Shown here piece after piece: positions 24,515 to 34,457 of a stretch of DNA of 64,000 nucleotides (within the stretch, counting starts at the first letter, position 1; each line of letters begins with the position of its first letter). This DNA comes from Oceanimonas doudoroffii. GTDB taxonomy: Bacteria > Pseudomonadota > Gammaproteobacteria > Enterobacterales > Aeromonadaceae. The position numbers were made by a program, and so were the translations under genes. The stretch is from contig NZ_NBIM01000009.1 in the NCBI RefSeq assembly GCF_002242685.1, positions 1 through 64,000 of the forward strand, written 5' to 3'. The notes beneath the pieces were generated by a model. That model was not told where the DNA came from. It did no database searches and saw only the letters and a program-made list of their open reading frames with translations.

Positions 24515-24726
24515 TGCCCCGGCCTGCTCCTTATCGGGCCAGCATCACTCTCCCTCCCCATGCCATGGGATCATGACCCCGTGTTCATATGTCATTTGAG
24601 CCATAAAGGGCGACTCTGCACACTGGCTGTGGAATGTTGAAATAGTGGATTAAATTCCAGCCCATATGGCTCTATTTCGAACAGAATCAACAGGATATGC
24701 AGTATCCGATCATGGAGTGATTCTTT

Positions 24727-26331
24727 ATGCTATTGACCAATATACGGCCTTTGGTGTTCTGGCCGACCTTTTTGCTGCTGCTGGGTGCCCTGCTCGCCAG
24801 CTATCTCAACCTCGATGGCTTTCTCGCCACCACCAAGACACTCAACGGCGCCATTCTCGATAACTTCTCCTGGCTGTTCAGCCTGGGCAGCCTCTACCTG
24901 CTGGTGCTGGCGGTGCTGGTGTATTGCTCGCCCCTGGGCCGGGTTCGTATCGGTGGCGACCAGGCCGAGCCGCTGCTGAGCCGCTGGCGCTGGTTCTCCA
25001 TTACCCTGTGCACCACCCTGGCGGTGGGCGTGCTGTTCTGGACCACGGCCGAGCCCCTGTATCACCTGTTCGGTCCGCCCGAAAGCGCCGGGCTGGAAGC
25101 CGGCTCACCCGAGGCGGCGCGCTTTGCCATGGCCACCATGTTCCTGCACTGGTCCTTTACCCCCTACGCCATCTACACCATTCCTTCCCTGGTGTTCGCC
25201 CTGGCCTTCTATAACCAGCGCAAGCGCTTTTCCATCGGCAGCATGCTGGAGCCGGTGCTGGGGCCGCGGCTGACCCGCCGCCTTGGCAGCCTGATCGACG
25301 CCATCGCCCTCTACGCCCTGGTGGCCGGCATGGCTTCGTCCCTGGGTACCGGCGCCCTCACCCTGGCCGGCGGCGCCGGTCAGTATCTGGGCGGCGACAC
25401 CAGCCCGTTTCGACTGGGCGTGGTGATTGCGCTGATCGTGGCCACCTTTGTGTTCTCCGCCGCCAGCGGCCTGAAAAAGGGCATCGCCCGCATGTCGGCG
25501 CTCAACGCCTGGCTGCTGCTGCTGCTCGGGGTGTTCATGTTCTGCTTTGGCCCCAGCGCCTTTATGGTCGCCCTGGGCACCGAGTCCCTGGGCCTGTATC
25601 TGGACACCTTCTTCTCCCGCAGCCTGTTTACCGGCGCCGCCGCCGGCGACCCCTGGCCCCAGTGGTGGAGCATCTTCTACTGGGCGGTGTGGTTCGCCTG
25701 GGCGCCGGTCACCGCCCTGTTCCTCGGCAAAATCGCCCGGGGCTACACGGTGCGCGAGTTTATTCGCATCAACCTGGTGTATCCGGCGCTGTTCGCCATC
25801 GTCTGGATCTGCATTTTCTCCGGCACCGCCATTTATCTCGATCTGCACCAGGCCGCCGGCCTCAACGCAGTGCTCAATAACGACGGCGTGGAGCACGTGC
25901 TCTACCACATTTTTGAGCAGCTGCCGGGCAGCCAGCTGATGATAGTGCTGCTGCTGTTTATCGCCTTTGTGTCCTACGTTACCGCCGCCGATTCCAACAC
26001 CGACGCCATTGGCGGCCTGTGCACTCGCGGCCTGACCGCCGACAGTCAGCAGGACAGCAATATCGGTATCAAGGTGCTATGGGGCTCGGTGATCGGCACC
26101 GTGTCCTGGGTGATGGTGTCCTTTGTGGGCATCGACGGCGTCAAGATGCTGTCCAACCTGGGCGGCCTGCCCGCCTTGTTCATCATTCTGCTGGCCAGCG
26201 GCTCGTTGTGGCACTGGCTGTCCAACCCGGCGCTGGTTACTCACGCCGCACACCCCGGCGCCGCCGGCGGACGCAACACCACACATTCATCCCCCCCTGA
26301 AGGAGTTCCGGCAAATGCACATCAGGCATGA
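24727..26331 (+). CDS. BCCT family (betaine/carnitine/choline) transporter
   Basis: Twelve-helix secondary transporter of the BCCT family, 534 residues. The tryptophan-rich core is visible as TTAEPLYHLFG and WWSIFYWAVWFAWAPVTALFLGKIARGYTVREFI, with the aromatic residues that hold quaternary-ammonium substrates. It lacks the long regulatory C-terminal domain of osmosensors such as BetP; after the last helix there is only a short His/Pro-rich tail. Its stop lies 17 bases inside the hydrolase gene that follows, so the two are translationally coupled. This suggests uptake of a quaternary amine or its ester/amide for breakdown rather than osmoprotection; that is inference. Confidence 0.87.
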   Translation: MLLTNIRPLVFWPTFLLLLGALLASYLNLDGFLATTKTLNGAILDNFSWLFSLGSLYLLVLAVLVYCSPLGRVRIGGDQAEPLLSRWRWFSITLCTTLAVGVLFWTTAEPLYHLFGPPESAGLEAGSPEAARFAMATMFLHWSFTPYAIYTIPSLVFALAFYNQRKRFSIGSMLEPVLGPRLTRRLGSLIDAIALYALVAGMASSLGTGALTLAGGAGQYLGGDTSPFRLGVVIALIVATFVFSAASGLKKGIARMSALNAWLLLLLGVFMFCFGPSAFMVALGTESLGLYLDTFFSRSLFTGAAAGDPWPQWWSIFYWAVWFAWAPVTALFLGKIARGYTVREFIRINLVYPALFAIVWICIFSGTAIYLDLHQAAGLNAVLNNDGVEHVLYHIFEQLPGSQLMIVLLLFIAFVSYVTAADSNTDAIGGLCTRGLTADSQQDSNIGIKVLWGSVIGTVSWVMVSFVGIDGVKMLSNLGGLPALFIILLASGSLWHWLSNPALVTHAAHPGAAGGRNTTHSSPPEGVPANAHQA

Positions 26332-28324
26332 ATTTCCCCATCGCGTACGCGAGATCGAACACACCCTGATTCCGCTGAAGGACGGCACTCAGCTGGCGGC
26401 CCGCATCTGGCTGCCGGAAGACGCGGAGCAGAACCCGGTGCCCGCCATTCTCGAGTACCTGCCCTACCGCAAGCTCGACGGCACCGCGGTGCGCGACGCC
26501 CTCACCCATCCCTACCTGGCGGGTCACGGCTATGCCTGCGTGCGGGTGGACATTCGCGGCAACGGCGAGTCCGACGGCCTGATGCTGGATGAATACCTTC
26601 AACAGGAGCAGGACGACGCCCTGGAGGTGATCGACTGGATCAGCCGCCAGCCCTGGTGCAGCGGCAAGCTGGGCATGATGGGTATCTCCTGGGGCGGCTT
26701 TAACAGCCTGCAGCTGGCGGCGCGCCGGCCCGCGCCGCTGAAGGCCATTATCACCCTCTGTTCCACCGACGACCGCTATGCCGACGACGTGCACTTCAAG
26801 GGTGGCAACCTGCTGCTGGAAAACCTGGGCTGGGCCGCCACCATGCTGAGTTTTTCCGCCGCCGTGCCCGACCCGCGGCTGGTGGGTGACGACTGGCTGG
26901 AACGCTGGAAATACCGGCTGGAGAACATGCCGCTGATGGCCCATCCCTGGATCGAGCACGGCACCCGGGACGCCTACTGGCAGCACGGCTCCGTCTGTGA
27001 AAACTATGCCGACATCGAGGCCGCGGTATACTGCATCGGCGGCTGGGGCGATGCCTACCGCAACACTCCGGTGCGCATGATGGAACAGCTGACCTGCCCG
27101 AAAAAGGCGCTGATAGGTCCCTGGATCCACAAGTATCCCCACTTCGCCATTCCCGATCCGGCCATCGGCTTTTTGCAGGAGGCACTGCGCTGGTGGGATC
27201 ACTGGCTCAAGGACATCGACACCGGCATCATGGACGAGCCCGAGTGCACCTTTTACCTGCAGGAGGCACAGCCGCCGGTGGCCATGGCCGCCCATCGCGC
27301 CGGTGACTGGGTGCAGACCGAGGGCTGGCCCGCCTCCCAGGTTCGCGACAGAACCTTCAGCCTGGCCGACGGCGGCCTGCGCGAGGGTGAGTACTCGCTG
27401 ACGGAGCCCACCTCCATTTGCTCGCCGCTGACCACGGGCGTACACGGCGGCGAATATTGTGCCATCTGGTTTGGCCCGGACTTTCCCACCGACCAGCGCC
27501 GGGACGACGCCCAATCGCTGTGCTTTGACAGCGCACCGCTCGCCGAGCCGCTGCCGCTGCTGGGCAACCCCAGGGTGCGCCTGACCGGCGCCGTGGATCA
27601 GGACTGCGGACAGGTCACGGTACGCCTCTGCGACGTCGCCCCCGACGGCCGCGCCACCCTGGTAAGCTACGGCACCCTCAATCTGAGCCTGCGCCATGAC
27701 CGCGCCGAAGTCACGCCGCCGGTGCCGGGCGAAAACATGGCTTTTGAGGTGGTGCTCGACAACATGGGTTACAAGGTGCCCGCCGGTCACCGGCTGCGGC
27801 TGGCCATTTCCACCGCCCACTTTCCGCTGCTGTGGCCCAGCCGCAAGCTGACCACCCTGACCCTGGCTCCCGGCGCCCAGCAACTGCTGCTGCCGGTCTT
27901 TGAGGGCAAGGCCATCGACAACCCGTTTCAGCCGCCCGAGTCGGCCCAACCGGTCAACATGGACTACCTGCGCGAACCCGCCCCCAAACGCACCATTACC
28001 GAGGACGTAGCGTCCGGCGAGGTGTGCCTGCGGGTGGACGACGACATGGGCACCTACCGCTTCCTTGACCACGGCTTTTGGGTAGAGCAAAAGGCCACCG
28101 AGGAGTACCGCACTCGGCCTTATGATCCCGACGCCACTCAGGCCGACATTCACTGGCTGTACCGGGCCGGCCGGGACGATTGGCAGGTGCGAGTGGAAAG
28201 CCGGCTGAGCATGACCGGAGACGAACACCACTACTACCTGACCGCCCATCAGCAGGCCTGGCTCAATGACCAGCCCTTTAACGATAAAAGCTGGGAATAT
28301 CGCATTCCGCGCCGAGCTCAGTAG
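26315..28324 (+). CDS. CocE/NonD-type hydrolase (Xaa-Pro dipeptidyl-peptidase S15-like)
   Basis: A 669-residue alpha/beta-hydrolase of the S15/CocE family: esterases and acyl-peptidases with an N-terminal catalytic domain, a helical cap and a C-terminal jelly-roll. The nucleophile is Ser125 in GISWGGF. The RGNGESDG block at 81-88 forms the strand-turn before it, and PWIHKYPHF carries the likely catalytic His. The C-terminal domain (about 330-540) has the XPD/CocE beta-sandwich. There is no signal peptide, so it is cytoplasmic. The ATG at 26315 follows AAGGAG by nine bases and is the first start with proper homology. It overlaps the BCCT gene and is followed by a LysR gene. Substrate unknown. 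Confidence 0.88.
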   Translation: MHIRHEFPHRVREIEHTLIPLKDGTQLAARIWLPEDAEQNPVPAILEYLPYRKLDGTAVRDALTHPYLAGHGYACVRVDIRGNGESDGLMLDEYLQQEQDDALEVIDWISRQPWCSGKLGMMGISWGGFNSLQLAARRPAPLKAIITLCSTDDRYADDVHFKGGNLLLENLGWAATMLSFSAAVPDPRLVGDDWLERWKYRLENMPLMAHPWIEHGTRDAYWQHGSVCENYADIEAAVYCIGGWGDAYRNTPVRMMEQLTCPKKALIGPWIHKYPHFAIPDPAIGFLQEALRWWDHWLKDIDTGIMDEPECTFYLQEAQPPVAMAAHRAGDWVQTEGWPASQVRDRTFSLADGGLREGEYSLTEPTSICSPLTTGVHGGEYCAIWFGPDFPTDQRRDDAQSLCFDSAPLAEPLPLLGNPRVRLTGAVDQDCGQVTVRLCDVAPDGRATLVSYGTLNLSLRHDRAEVTPPVPGENMAFEVVLDNMGYKVPAGHRLRLAISTAHFPLLWPSRKLTTLTLAPGAQQLLLPVFEGKAIDNPFQPPESAQPVNMDYLREPAPKRTITEDVASGEVCLRVDDDMGTYRFLDHGFWVEQKATEEYRTRPYDPDATQADIHWLYRAGRDDWQVRVESRLSMTGDEHHYYLTAHQQAWLNDQPFNDKSWEYRIPRRAQ

Positions 28325-28351
28325 TCATGACGGACGGGCAGGGGTAGAGTA

Positions 28352-29296
28352 ATGACTGTTACCGACAGCCTTGCCCGCACCGCCATGTCCCAGAAAATCT
28401 CGCCACTGCCGCCCCTCAACTGCCTGCAGGCCTTTGAGGCGGCGGCACGCCGCCGCAGCTTTACGCAGGCCGCCACCGAACTCAACCTGACTCAGAGCGC
28501 CGTCAGCCGGCAGATCAAACGGCTGGAGGAGTGTCTGGGCCGGCCGCTGTTTACTCGGGATGCCCTGAGTGTGACGCTGACCCCGGCGGGCGAGCGTTAT
28601 TTTGAACTGGTGCAGGGGCTGCTGCGGGAACTGGCCAGCGGCACCGCCGAGCTCACCCGGCGCCAGGGCAGCCTGCAGCTGACCCTGGCATCCAGCCCCA
28701 CCGTTGCTTCCATGTGGCTGACCCGCCGGCTGCCCGAGCTAAAGCGGGCCTGTCCGCAACTGGACATTCGCATTCTGACCGCAGAAGACCCGCGCCGGCT
28801 CGATCCCAGCGAGTTCGATCTGGCGCTGTATTATCTGCTGCCCGGCGAGCGGGAACCGGAAGGCGTACGCATTCGGCCGGTATTTGGCCCGGAGCGGGTG
28901 ATCGCCCTGTGCAGCAAGGCTTATCTGCAACAAAACGGCCCCATTACCGACCCGGCCCAGATGCTGAAACAACACACCCTGCTGGAGCTGGAAGATCACT
29001 ACCACGACTGGCTCACCTGGCGGGACTGGTTTGCCGGCATTGAGCAGCCCTGGCAGGCGCCGGCCCATACCTTCAAGGCCAACAGCTATCTGCTGCTGAT
29101 GCAGGCGGCCCTGGCCGGTCAGGGCATTACGCTTGGGTGGGAGCGGTTACTGGAGCCTTATCTGAGCGAGGGCGCTTTGGTGCAGGCCCTGCCCGAGAGC
29201 ATGCCCAGCCGGGGTTACCTGTGCCTGCTGGAGCCCAGCCATCGCCACGCTTCGGTGGCCGCGCGCCAGTTTATACGCTGGCTGCTGCCGGAGTGA
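28352..29296 (+). CDS. LysR-family transcriptional regulator (GcvA-like)
   Basis: LysR regulator, 314 residues: an N-terminal winged helix (about residues 20-80, FEAAARRRSFTQAATELNLTQSAVSRQIKRLEE) and a substrate-binding domain resembling the GcvA group. It is 27 bases after the hydrolase stop on the same strand and precedes the ABC importer operon, so it probably controls one or both. The start at 28352 gives an N-terminal extension; the ATG at 28385 (MSQKISPLPPL) is equally possible. Confidence 0.85.
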   Translation: MTVTDSLARTAMSQKISPLPPLNCLQAFEAAARRRSFTQAATELNLTQSAVSRQIKRLEECLGRPLFTRDALSVTLTPAGERYFELVQGLLRELASGTAELTRRQGSLQLTLASSPTVASMWLTRRLPELKRACPQLDIRILTAEDPRRLDPSEFDLALYYLLPGEREPEGVRIRPVFGPERVIALCSKAYLQQNGPITDPAQMLKQHTLLELEDHYHDWLTWRDWFAGIEQPWQAPAHTFKANSYLLLMQAALAGQGITLGWERLLEPYLSEGALVQALPESMPSRGYLCLLEPSHRHASVAARQFIRWLLPE

Positions 29297-29338
29297 GCCC
29301 TTGCTTCTCCGGTTCGCCACATCGTCACACTCATGGAA

Positions 29339-29360
29339 AAAGGATTCTCATGAATCTTTT
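29339..29360 (+). terminator. Weak terminator after the LysR gene
   Basis: AAAGGATTC-TCAT-GAATCTTTT forms a nine-pair, AU-rich stem with one G-U pair. The run of T is part of the stem, so termination may be partial. Confidence 0.35.
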
Positions 29361-29444
29361 GTTGAGGATTTTTCGGCCGAGTGGCGCCACCGCCTCCCCT
29401 TTTCAGGTTGATAACTTGTAAGATACTGGTGTCATGGCCCCGGC

Positions 29445-29453
29445 TGGTATAAA
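29445..29453 (+). promoter_or_regulatory. Candidate extended -10 promoter of the ABC importer
   Basis: TGGTATAAA has the extended -10 form TGnTATAAT with one mismatch and lies about 75 bases before the binding-protein start. No good -35 is seen, which extended -10 promoters tolerate. A hairpin CCGGACG/CGTCCGG (29484-29507) lies in the leader. Confidence 0.35.
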
Positions 29454-29529
29454 AAGGCCACCGTCATTTATGCTGTAATGATGCCGGACGTGGCCGTTTT
29501 CGTCCGGGTTCATAATAAGGAGAGTTACC

Positions 29530-30288
29530 ATGTTCGCATCCATTCGTCGTCTGGGCACCGCCCTGGCCCTGTCCGCTACCCTTATCGCCCCCGCCATGGC
29601 CGCCGATCCGGTCAAGGTGGGCATGTCTGGCCGCTATTTTCCCTTTACCTTCGTCAAGCAAGACGAGCTGCAGGGCTTTGAAGTGGATGTATGGAACGAG
29701 ATTGGCAAGCGCATCGAGCGGGATGTGGAGTTTGTAACCACCAACTTCTCCGGCCTGTTCGGCATGCTCGACACCGGCCGCATCGACACCATTTCCAACC
29801 AGATCTCCATTACTCCAGAGCGGCTGGAAAAATACGACTTCGCCGAACCCTATGTGTATGACGGCGCGCAGATAGTGGTTCGTCAGGGCAACGACAGCAT
29901 TCAGGGCCTGGAGGATCTCAAGGGCAAGAAAGTGGCCGTCAACCTGGGCTCCAACTTTGAGCAGCTGATGCGCAAGCACGACACCAATAACGAGATCGAC
30001 ATCATCACCTACGAAACCAACCTGGAACAGGACGTGGCCCTGGGCCGGATTGACGCCTTTGTGATGGACCGGGTGGGTTCCGCCCAGCTGATCAACGAGG
30101 CAGGCCTGCCGCTGCAACTGGCCGGCAAGCCCTTTGAAACCATTGAAAACGCCTTTCCCTTTGTGAAAAACCCCGAACAGCAGGCACTGCTGGCCGAGGT
30201 GAACAAGGCGCTGGCCGACATGCGTGCCGACGGCACCCTTCAGGCCATTTCCGAGAAGTGGCTGAACGCCGACATTACCAGCAAGTAA
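29530..30288 (+). CDS. Cystine/polar amino acid ABC transporter substrate-binding protein
   Basis: Periplasmic binding protein of the PBP type 2 family 3 (252 residues). The signal peptide ends APAMA (residue 24). It resembles TcyJ/FliY: the GMSGRYFPFTF start, GFEVDVWNEI, GRIDTISNQISITPERLEKYDF and the closing ADGTLQAISEKWL. It delivers the ligand to the permease and ATPase just downstream. Cystine or another polar amino acid is likely from family resemblance only. AAGGAGAG precedes the start. Confidence 0.87.
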   Translation: MFASIRRLGTALALSATLIAPAMAADPVKVGMSGRYFPFTFVKQDELQGFEVDVWNEIGKRIERDVEFVTTNFSGLFGMLDTGRIDTISNQISITPERLEKYDFAEPYVYDGAQIVVRQGNDSIQGLEDLKGKKVAVNLGSNFEQLMRKHDTNNEIDIITYETNLEQDVALGRIDAFVMDRVGSAQLINEAGLPLQLAGKPFETIENAFPFVKNPEQQALLAEVNKALADMRADGTLQAISEKWLNADITSK

Positions 30289-30292
30289 CCTC

Positions 30293-30958
30293 ATGCAGTT
30301 CGATATCGACTACACCCTGGCGCTGTTTCCAATCCTGTTCAAATATTTGGGCACGACCATGGAAATGGCGCTGCTGGGCTTTGTGCTCGCCCTGATCATC
30401 GCCGGCACCCTGGCGGTGATCAGAACCTTTGAACTGCCGGGGCTGAACGCCCTGGCACGGCTGTTTATCTCGTTTTTCCGCGGTACACCGCTGCTGGTGC
30501 AGCTGTTCCTGCTGTATTACGGCCTGCCCCAGATCATGCCCATTTTCATCGGCATGAACGCCTTTACCGCCGCCGTCATCGGCCTGACCCTGCACTTTGC
30601 CGCCTACATGGCCGAGTCGATTCGCGCCGCCATTCTGGGCATTCACAAAAGTCAGATGGAAGCGGCCATGAGCATCGGCATGACCCGGGGCCAGGCCATG
30701 CAGCGCATTATTCTGCCCCAGGCGGCGCGCATCGCCACGCCTTCGCTGATGAACTACTTCATCGACATGATCAAGAGCACCTCGCTGGCCTTTACCCTTG
30801 GGGTGGCCGAGATCATGGCCACGGCCCAGAAGGAAGCCTCAAGCAGCTTCAAGTTCTTTGAGTCCTTTATTGCGGTGGCACTGATCTACTGGGCGGTGGT
30901 GGTGTTCTTTACCCACCTTCAGGGCCGGCTGGAGCGCCGCCTGAACGCGGCTTACTGA
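30293..30958 (+). CDS. Amino acid ABC transporter permease (TcyL-like)
   Basis: Inner membrane permease of the HisMQ/polar amino acid group, 221 residues with about five helices. The ATPase-contacting EAA loop is [41 protein letters not shown] is the family start motif. It begins four bases after the binding-protein gene and likely forms a homodimer because only one permease gene is present. Confidence 0.9.
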   Translation: MQFDIDYTLALFPILFKYLGTTMEMALLGFVLALIIAGTLAVIRTFELPGLNALARLFISFFRGTPLLVQLFLLYYGLPQIMPIFIGMNAFTAAVIGLTLHFAAYMAESIRAAILGIHKSQMEAAMSIGMTRGQAMQRIILPQAARIATPSLMNYFIDMIKSTSLAFTLGVAEIMATAQKEASSSFKFFESFIAVALIYWAVVVFFTHLQGRLERRLNAAY

Positions 30959-30968
30959 CCGAGGCAAC

Positions 30969-31709
30969 ATGATCAAGTTACGCAACCTGACCAAGGTCTA
31001 TCACGGCCAGACGGTACTGAACGACATCAGCCTGGACATCAATAAGGGTGAAATCGTGGTGATCCTGGGGCCTTCGGGCACCGGCAAGTCCACCCTGCTA
31101 CGCTGCCTCAACCTGCTGGAAACCCCGGAAGCGGGCAGCCTGGAGATAGACGGCTTTGCCATCGATCTGGCCAGGCACAACGGCAAACAGGCCATTGAGC
31201 TGCGCAAGCGCACCTCCTTTGTGTTTCAGAACTATGCCCTGTTCGCCAACAAGACCGCCCGGGACAACATCGCCGAGGGGCTTATCACCGTATGGAAAAA
31301 GCCCAAGGCCGAGGCCCAGGCGGAGGCCCTGCGCATACTTGGCGACATCGGCCTGGAAGACAAGGCCGGCGCCTATCCCTCCTCCCTGTCCGGCGGTCAG
31401 CAGCAAAGGGTGGGCATTGGCCGGGCCATGGCCAGCCACGCCAAGGTCATGCTGTTTGACGAACCCACCTCGGCGCTGGATCCGGAATGGGTGGACGAGG
31501 TGCTGGGGCTGATGAAAAAGCTGGCGCTGGCGCACCAGACCATGGTGGTGGTCACCCATGAAATCGGCTTTGCCCGGGACGTGGCCGACCGGGTCATCTT
31601 TATGGATGGCGGCCGCATCGTGGAGCAGGGCCCACCGGCCGAGCTGCTGACCAACCCGCAGGATCCGCGCACTCGCGCCTTTCTGCGCAAGGTGCTGCCC
31701 GCCGGCTGA
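30969..31709 (+). CDS. Amino acid ABC transporter ATP-binding protein (TcyN-like)
   Basis: ABC ATPase, 246 residues. It shows Walker [10 protein letters not shown] (about 34-42), Q-loop FVFQNYALF, signature LSGGQQQR, Walker [13 protein letters not shown] and the switch His in VTHE. It is 10 bases after the permease, third gene of the importer operon. It belongs to the polar amino acid GlnQ/TcyN group. Confidence 0.92.
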   Translation: MIKLRNLTKVYHGQTVLNDISLDINKGEIVVILGPSGTGKSTLLRCLNLLETPEAGSLEIDGFAIDLARHNGKQAIELRKRTSFVFQNYALFANKTARDNIAEGLITVWKKPKAEAQAEALRILGDIGLEDKAGAYPSSLSGGQQQRVGIGRAMASHAKVMLFDEPTSALDPEWVDEVLGLMKKLALAHQTMVVVTHEIGFARDVADRVIFMDGGRIVEQGPPAELLTNPQDPRTRAFLRKVLPAG

Positions 31710-31737
31710 GACGATCGCCGGGCTTGGCAGACACCTG

Positions 31738-31765
31738 TTGCCAACGGCGCCGGTGTGGGTATAAT
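31738..31765 (+). promoter_or_regulatory. Possible upstream promoter before rpmH
   Basis: TTGCCA (31738-31743), 16 bases, TATAAT (31760-31765). It has a consensus -10 and a fair -35, and lies 200 bases upstream of rpmH. Immediately after it are four GATC sites in 25 bases (31777-31801). Confidence 0.4.
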
Positions 31766-31852
31766 TCATGCCCCGCGATCCTCACGGATCCGGGATCGAT
31801 CCGGCCAGCCATGCATGCAAAGGCGCCGGCTCGGTATTCAATGCCATGTCGA

Positions 31853-31881
31853 TTGACGACGCGCACTTAACTGTTTAGAAT
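31853..31881 (+). promoter_or_regulatory. Promoter of rpmH-rnpA-yidD-yidC
   Basis: TTGACG (31853-31858) and TAGAAT (31876-31881) with a 17-base spacer, about 85 bases before the rpmH start. It is the best sigma-70 match in this gap. Confidence 0.7.
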
Positions 31882-31970
31882 TCGGCCTCTTTTATGGGTC
31901 GTCTTGGTTGGTGCAGCGCGCCTTTCGCCACGGCGGTCAAACTGTACAGTTAACTGAAGCGGTAATAACA

Positions 31971-32105
31971 ATGAAACGCACTTTTCAACCTTCAAATCTG
32001 AAGCGTAAGCGCAGCCACGGTTTCCGTGCTCGTATGGCCACCAAAAACGGTCGTAAAGTACTGGCTGCCCGTCGCGCCAAAGGTCGTGCCCGTCTGAGCG
32101 CCTAA
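31971..32105 (+). CDS. rpmH: 50S ribosomal protein L34
   Basis: Very basic 44-residue ribosomal protein. [22 protein letters not shown] and the tail [11 protein letters not shown] are almost invariant in proteobacteria. The stop TAA shares its last base with the rnpA ATG. Confidence 0.98.
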   Translation: MKRTFQPSNLKRKRSHGFRARMATKNGRKVLAARRAKGRARLSA

Positions 32106-32467
32106 TGGCCCGGCACGCCTTTTCACGGGAGTTACGTCTGTTAACTCCCGCTCAATTCAAAAACGTCTTCGACAACCCCGTCAGAGCCGCCTCCCCCCAC
32201 CTTACCCTGCTGGCCAAACCCAACGGTCTGGAACATCCCCGACTCGGTCTTGCCGTGCCCAAAAAAGCACTCAAGCGCGCCGTGTGGCGTAACCGGGTAA
32301 AGCGGGTGGCGCGTGAATCATTTCGCCTGAAGCAGCACAAGCTGCCCTCGGTCGACATTGTGGTGATCGCCAAGAAAGGTATCGGAGACGTGCCCAACGA
32401 CGAACTGTTCGAGTTGATGGAAAGGCTATGGCGCACCCTCTCTCGCCGTTGCAAAGACTCGGCATAG
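32105..32467 (+). CDS. rnpA: Ribonuclease P protein component
   Basis: Protein cofactor of RNase P, which trims tRNA 5' ends with the RnpB RNA (not in this window). It has 120 residues and is basic, with the family signature around [18 protein letters not shown] (the RNR motif). It overlaps rpmH by one base and yidD by 40 bases, the usual compact arrangement. Confidence 0.96.
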   Translation: MARHAFSRELRLLTPAQFKNVFDNPVRAASPHLTLLAKPNGLEHPRLGLAVPKKALKRAVWRNRVKRVARESFRLKQHKLPSVDIVVIAKKGIGDVPNDELFELMERLWRTLSRRCKDSA

Positions 32468-32673
32468 GCCTGGTACGGCTTTATCAGCTGGTTATCAGCC
32501 CCCTGCTCGGTCCCAGGTGCCGCTTTACCCCCACCTGCTCTCAATACGCCATTGAAGCCATTCAACTCCACGGTTTTGCAAAAGGCGGTTGGTTAACTAT
32601 CAAACGTCTATTAAAATGCCACCCTTTAGGTCCAAGCGGCCACGATCCGGTCCCGACAAAGCGAAGAAACTGA
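32428..32673 (+). CDS. yidD: Membrane protein insertion efficiency factor YidD
   Basis: Small amphipathic inner-membrane-associated protein (81 residues) that assists YidC insertion. The cysteine-rich family core [11 protein letters not shown] is followed by LLKCHPL. It overlaps the end of rnpA and is four bases ahead of yidC. Confidence 0.95.
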   Translation: MAHPLSPLQRLGIGLVRLYQLVISPLLGPRCRFTPTCSQYAIEAIQLHGFAKGGWLTIKRLLKCHPLGPSGHDPVPTKRRN

Positions 32674-32677
32674 CACT

Positions 32678-34339
32678 ATGGAATCCCAACGCAACATACT
32701 TGTTATTGCGCTGCTGCTGGTGAGCTTTCTCATCTGGCAACAGTGGCAGACGGATAAGGCGCCCCAGCCAGAGACGGCGCAGCAAAGCACCCAAACCAGC
32801 ACGGGCGATGACAGCTTTATTCCCGAGTCGGACCAGGCCGGTGGCGAAGTGCCTACCGACGCCCCCGTGACCGCCAGCCGCCAGCTGGTGACCCTGATCT
32901 CCGACACCCTGGAACTGACCATCGACACTCAGGGCGGCGACATTGTGCGCGCCGAGCTGCTGGAACATGACGACGAGCTCAACTCCGACGACAAGTTCGT
33001 GCTGCTGAGCAATGGCGCCAACTTCGTCAACGTGGCACAAAGTGGCCTTATCGGTCGCGACGGTCCCGATGCCAGCGCCGACGGCCGCCCGGTCTACCAG
33101 GCCGAGCAGGGTGAATTCCGTCTGGCCGAGGGCGAAGACCGCCTGAGCGTGCCGCTGACCTTCACCAACGAGGCCGGCGTTACCTTCACCAAAACCTTTA
33201 CCCTGGAGCGCGGTCGCTACGTAGTGGGTGTTAACTACGACATTCGCAACCAAAGCGACAAGCCGGTACAGGCTCAGCTCTACGCCCAGCTCAAGCAGAG
33301 CGAGAGCAAGCCCGGTGACGATGGCGGCAGCATGCTGATGGCGTCTGCCTACCGCGGCCCGGCCTACTCCACCAGCGAAACCCGCTACAGCAAATACGAC
33401 TTCCAGGACGTGCGTGAAGCCAACCTGAACCAGACCACCGAAGGCGGCTGGATCGGCATGCTGCAGCACTACTTCGTGTCTGCCTGGGTGGCTCCGGAAA
33501 ACGGCGAAAACCAGCTGTATACCCGCTTCCTGAACAACCAGGGCCAGGGCATTATCGGCTTCAAGGCCCCGGTCACCACGGTGGCAGCAGGCGCCGAGCA
33601 GAGCCTGTCTGCCAAGCTGTGGCTGGGTCCCAAGCTGCAGGATGAGATGGCCGAAGTGGCCCCCAACCTGGATCTGACCGTGGACTACGGCTGGCTGTGG
33701 TTCATCGCCCAGCCGCTGTTCAAGCTGCTGCAGATCCTGCAGGGCTTTGTGGTCAACTGGGGTCTGGCCATCGTGCTCACCACCTTTGTGGTGCGTGGCA
33801 TCATGTATCCGCTGACCAAGGCCCAGTACACCTCCATGGCCAAGATGCGCATGCTGCAGCCCAAGCTGATGGCCCTGCGCGAGCGCTATGGCGACGACCG
33901 CCAGAAGATGTCTCAGGGCATGATGGAGCTGTACAAGAAGGAAAAGGTCAACCCGCTCGGCGGCTGTCTGCCCATCCTCATTCAGATGCCCATCTTCATC
34001 TCCCTGTACTGGGTTCTGATGGAGTCTGTTGAGCTGCGTCACGCCCCCTTCATGCTGTGGATTGACGATCTGTCGGTGCGCGATCCCTACTTCGTGCTGC
34101 CCATTCTGATGGGTGCCAGCATGTATGTGATTCAGAAGATGAGCCCGACCACCATCACCGACCCGATGCAGCAGAAGGTGATGCAGTTTATGCCCATCAT
34201 CTTTACCTTCTTCTTCCTGTGGTTCCCCGCCGGCCTGACCCTGTACTGGCTGGTGAGCAACGTGGTCACCATCTCCCAGCAGTGGTATATCTTCCGCCAG
34301 CTGGAAAAGAAGGGCCTGCACAGCAAGGCCACGTCCTGA
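32678..34339 (+). CDS. yidC: Membrane protein insertase YidC
   Basis: Inner membrane insertase/chaperone, 553 residues. The N-terminal anchor [20 protein letters not shown] is followed by a large periplasmic beta-supersandwich domain (about 55-340). The conserved five-helix core then holds the hydrophilic groove, with [21 protein letters not shown] and the [21 protein letters not shown] segment. It ends the rpmH operon at a strong terminator. Confidence 0.97.
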   Translation: MESQRNILVIALLLVSFLIWQQWQTDKAPQPETAQQSTQTSTGDDSFIPESDQAGGEVPTDAPVTASRQLVTLISDTLELTIDTQGGDIVRAELLEHDDELNSDDKFVLLSNGANFVNVAQSGLIGRDGPDASADGRPVYQAEQGEFRLAEGEDRLSVPLTFTNEAGVTFTKTFTLERGRYVVGVNYDIRNQSDKPVQAQLYAQLKQSESKPGDDGGSMLMASAYRGPAYSTSETRYSKYDFQDVREANLNQTTEGGWIGMLQHYFVSAWVAPENGENQLYTRFLNNQGQGIIGFKAPVTTVAAGAEQSLSAKLWLGPKLQDEMAEVAPNLDLTVDYGWLWFIAQPLFKLLQILQGFVVNWGLAIVLTTFVVRGIMYPLTKAQYTSMAKMRMLQPKLMALRERYGDDRQKMSQGMMELYKKEKVNPLGGCLPILIQMPIFISLYWVLMESVELRHAPFMLWIDDLSVRDPYFVLPILMGASMYVIQKMSPTTITDPMQQKVMQFMPIIFTFFFLWFPAGLTLYWLVSNVVTISQQWYIFRQLEKKGLHSKATS

Positions 34340-34375
34340 GGCGGCTGGCCTGAGTGACGATAACGCAATACACTG

Positions 34376-34399
34376 GGCGGCCTGAGGGCCGCCTTTTTT
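34376..34399 (+). terminator. Terminator after yidC
   Basis: GGCGGCC-TGAG-GGCCGCC followed by TTTTTT, a textbook rho-independent terminator. Confidence 0.9.
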
Positions 34400-34457
34400 A
34401 TTGGCGGACATCACCGCCATACTGAACCGAACAGCTTATTCCGGAGTAACAGAACCC

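Noticed and set aside
26237..28249. Open frame of about 670 codons opposite the S15/CocE hydrolase
   Set aside because: Its composition is that of an antisense shadow (many Gly, Ala, His, Gln), while the sense frame has a clear hydrolase with Ser125 motif.
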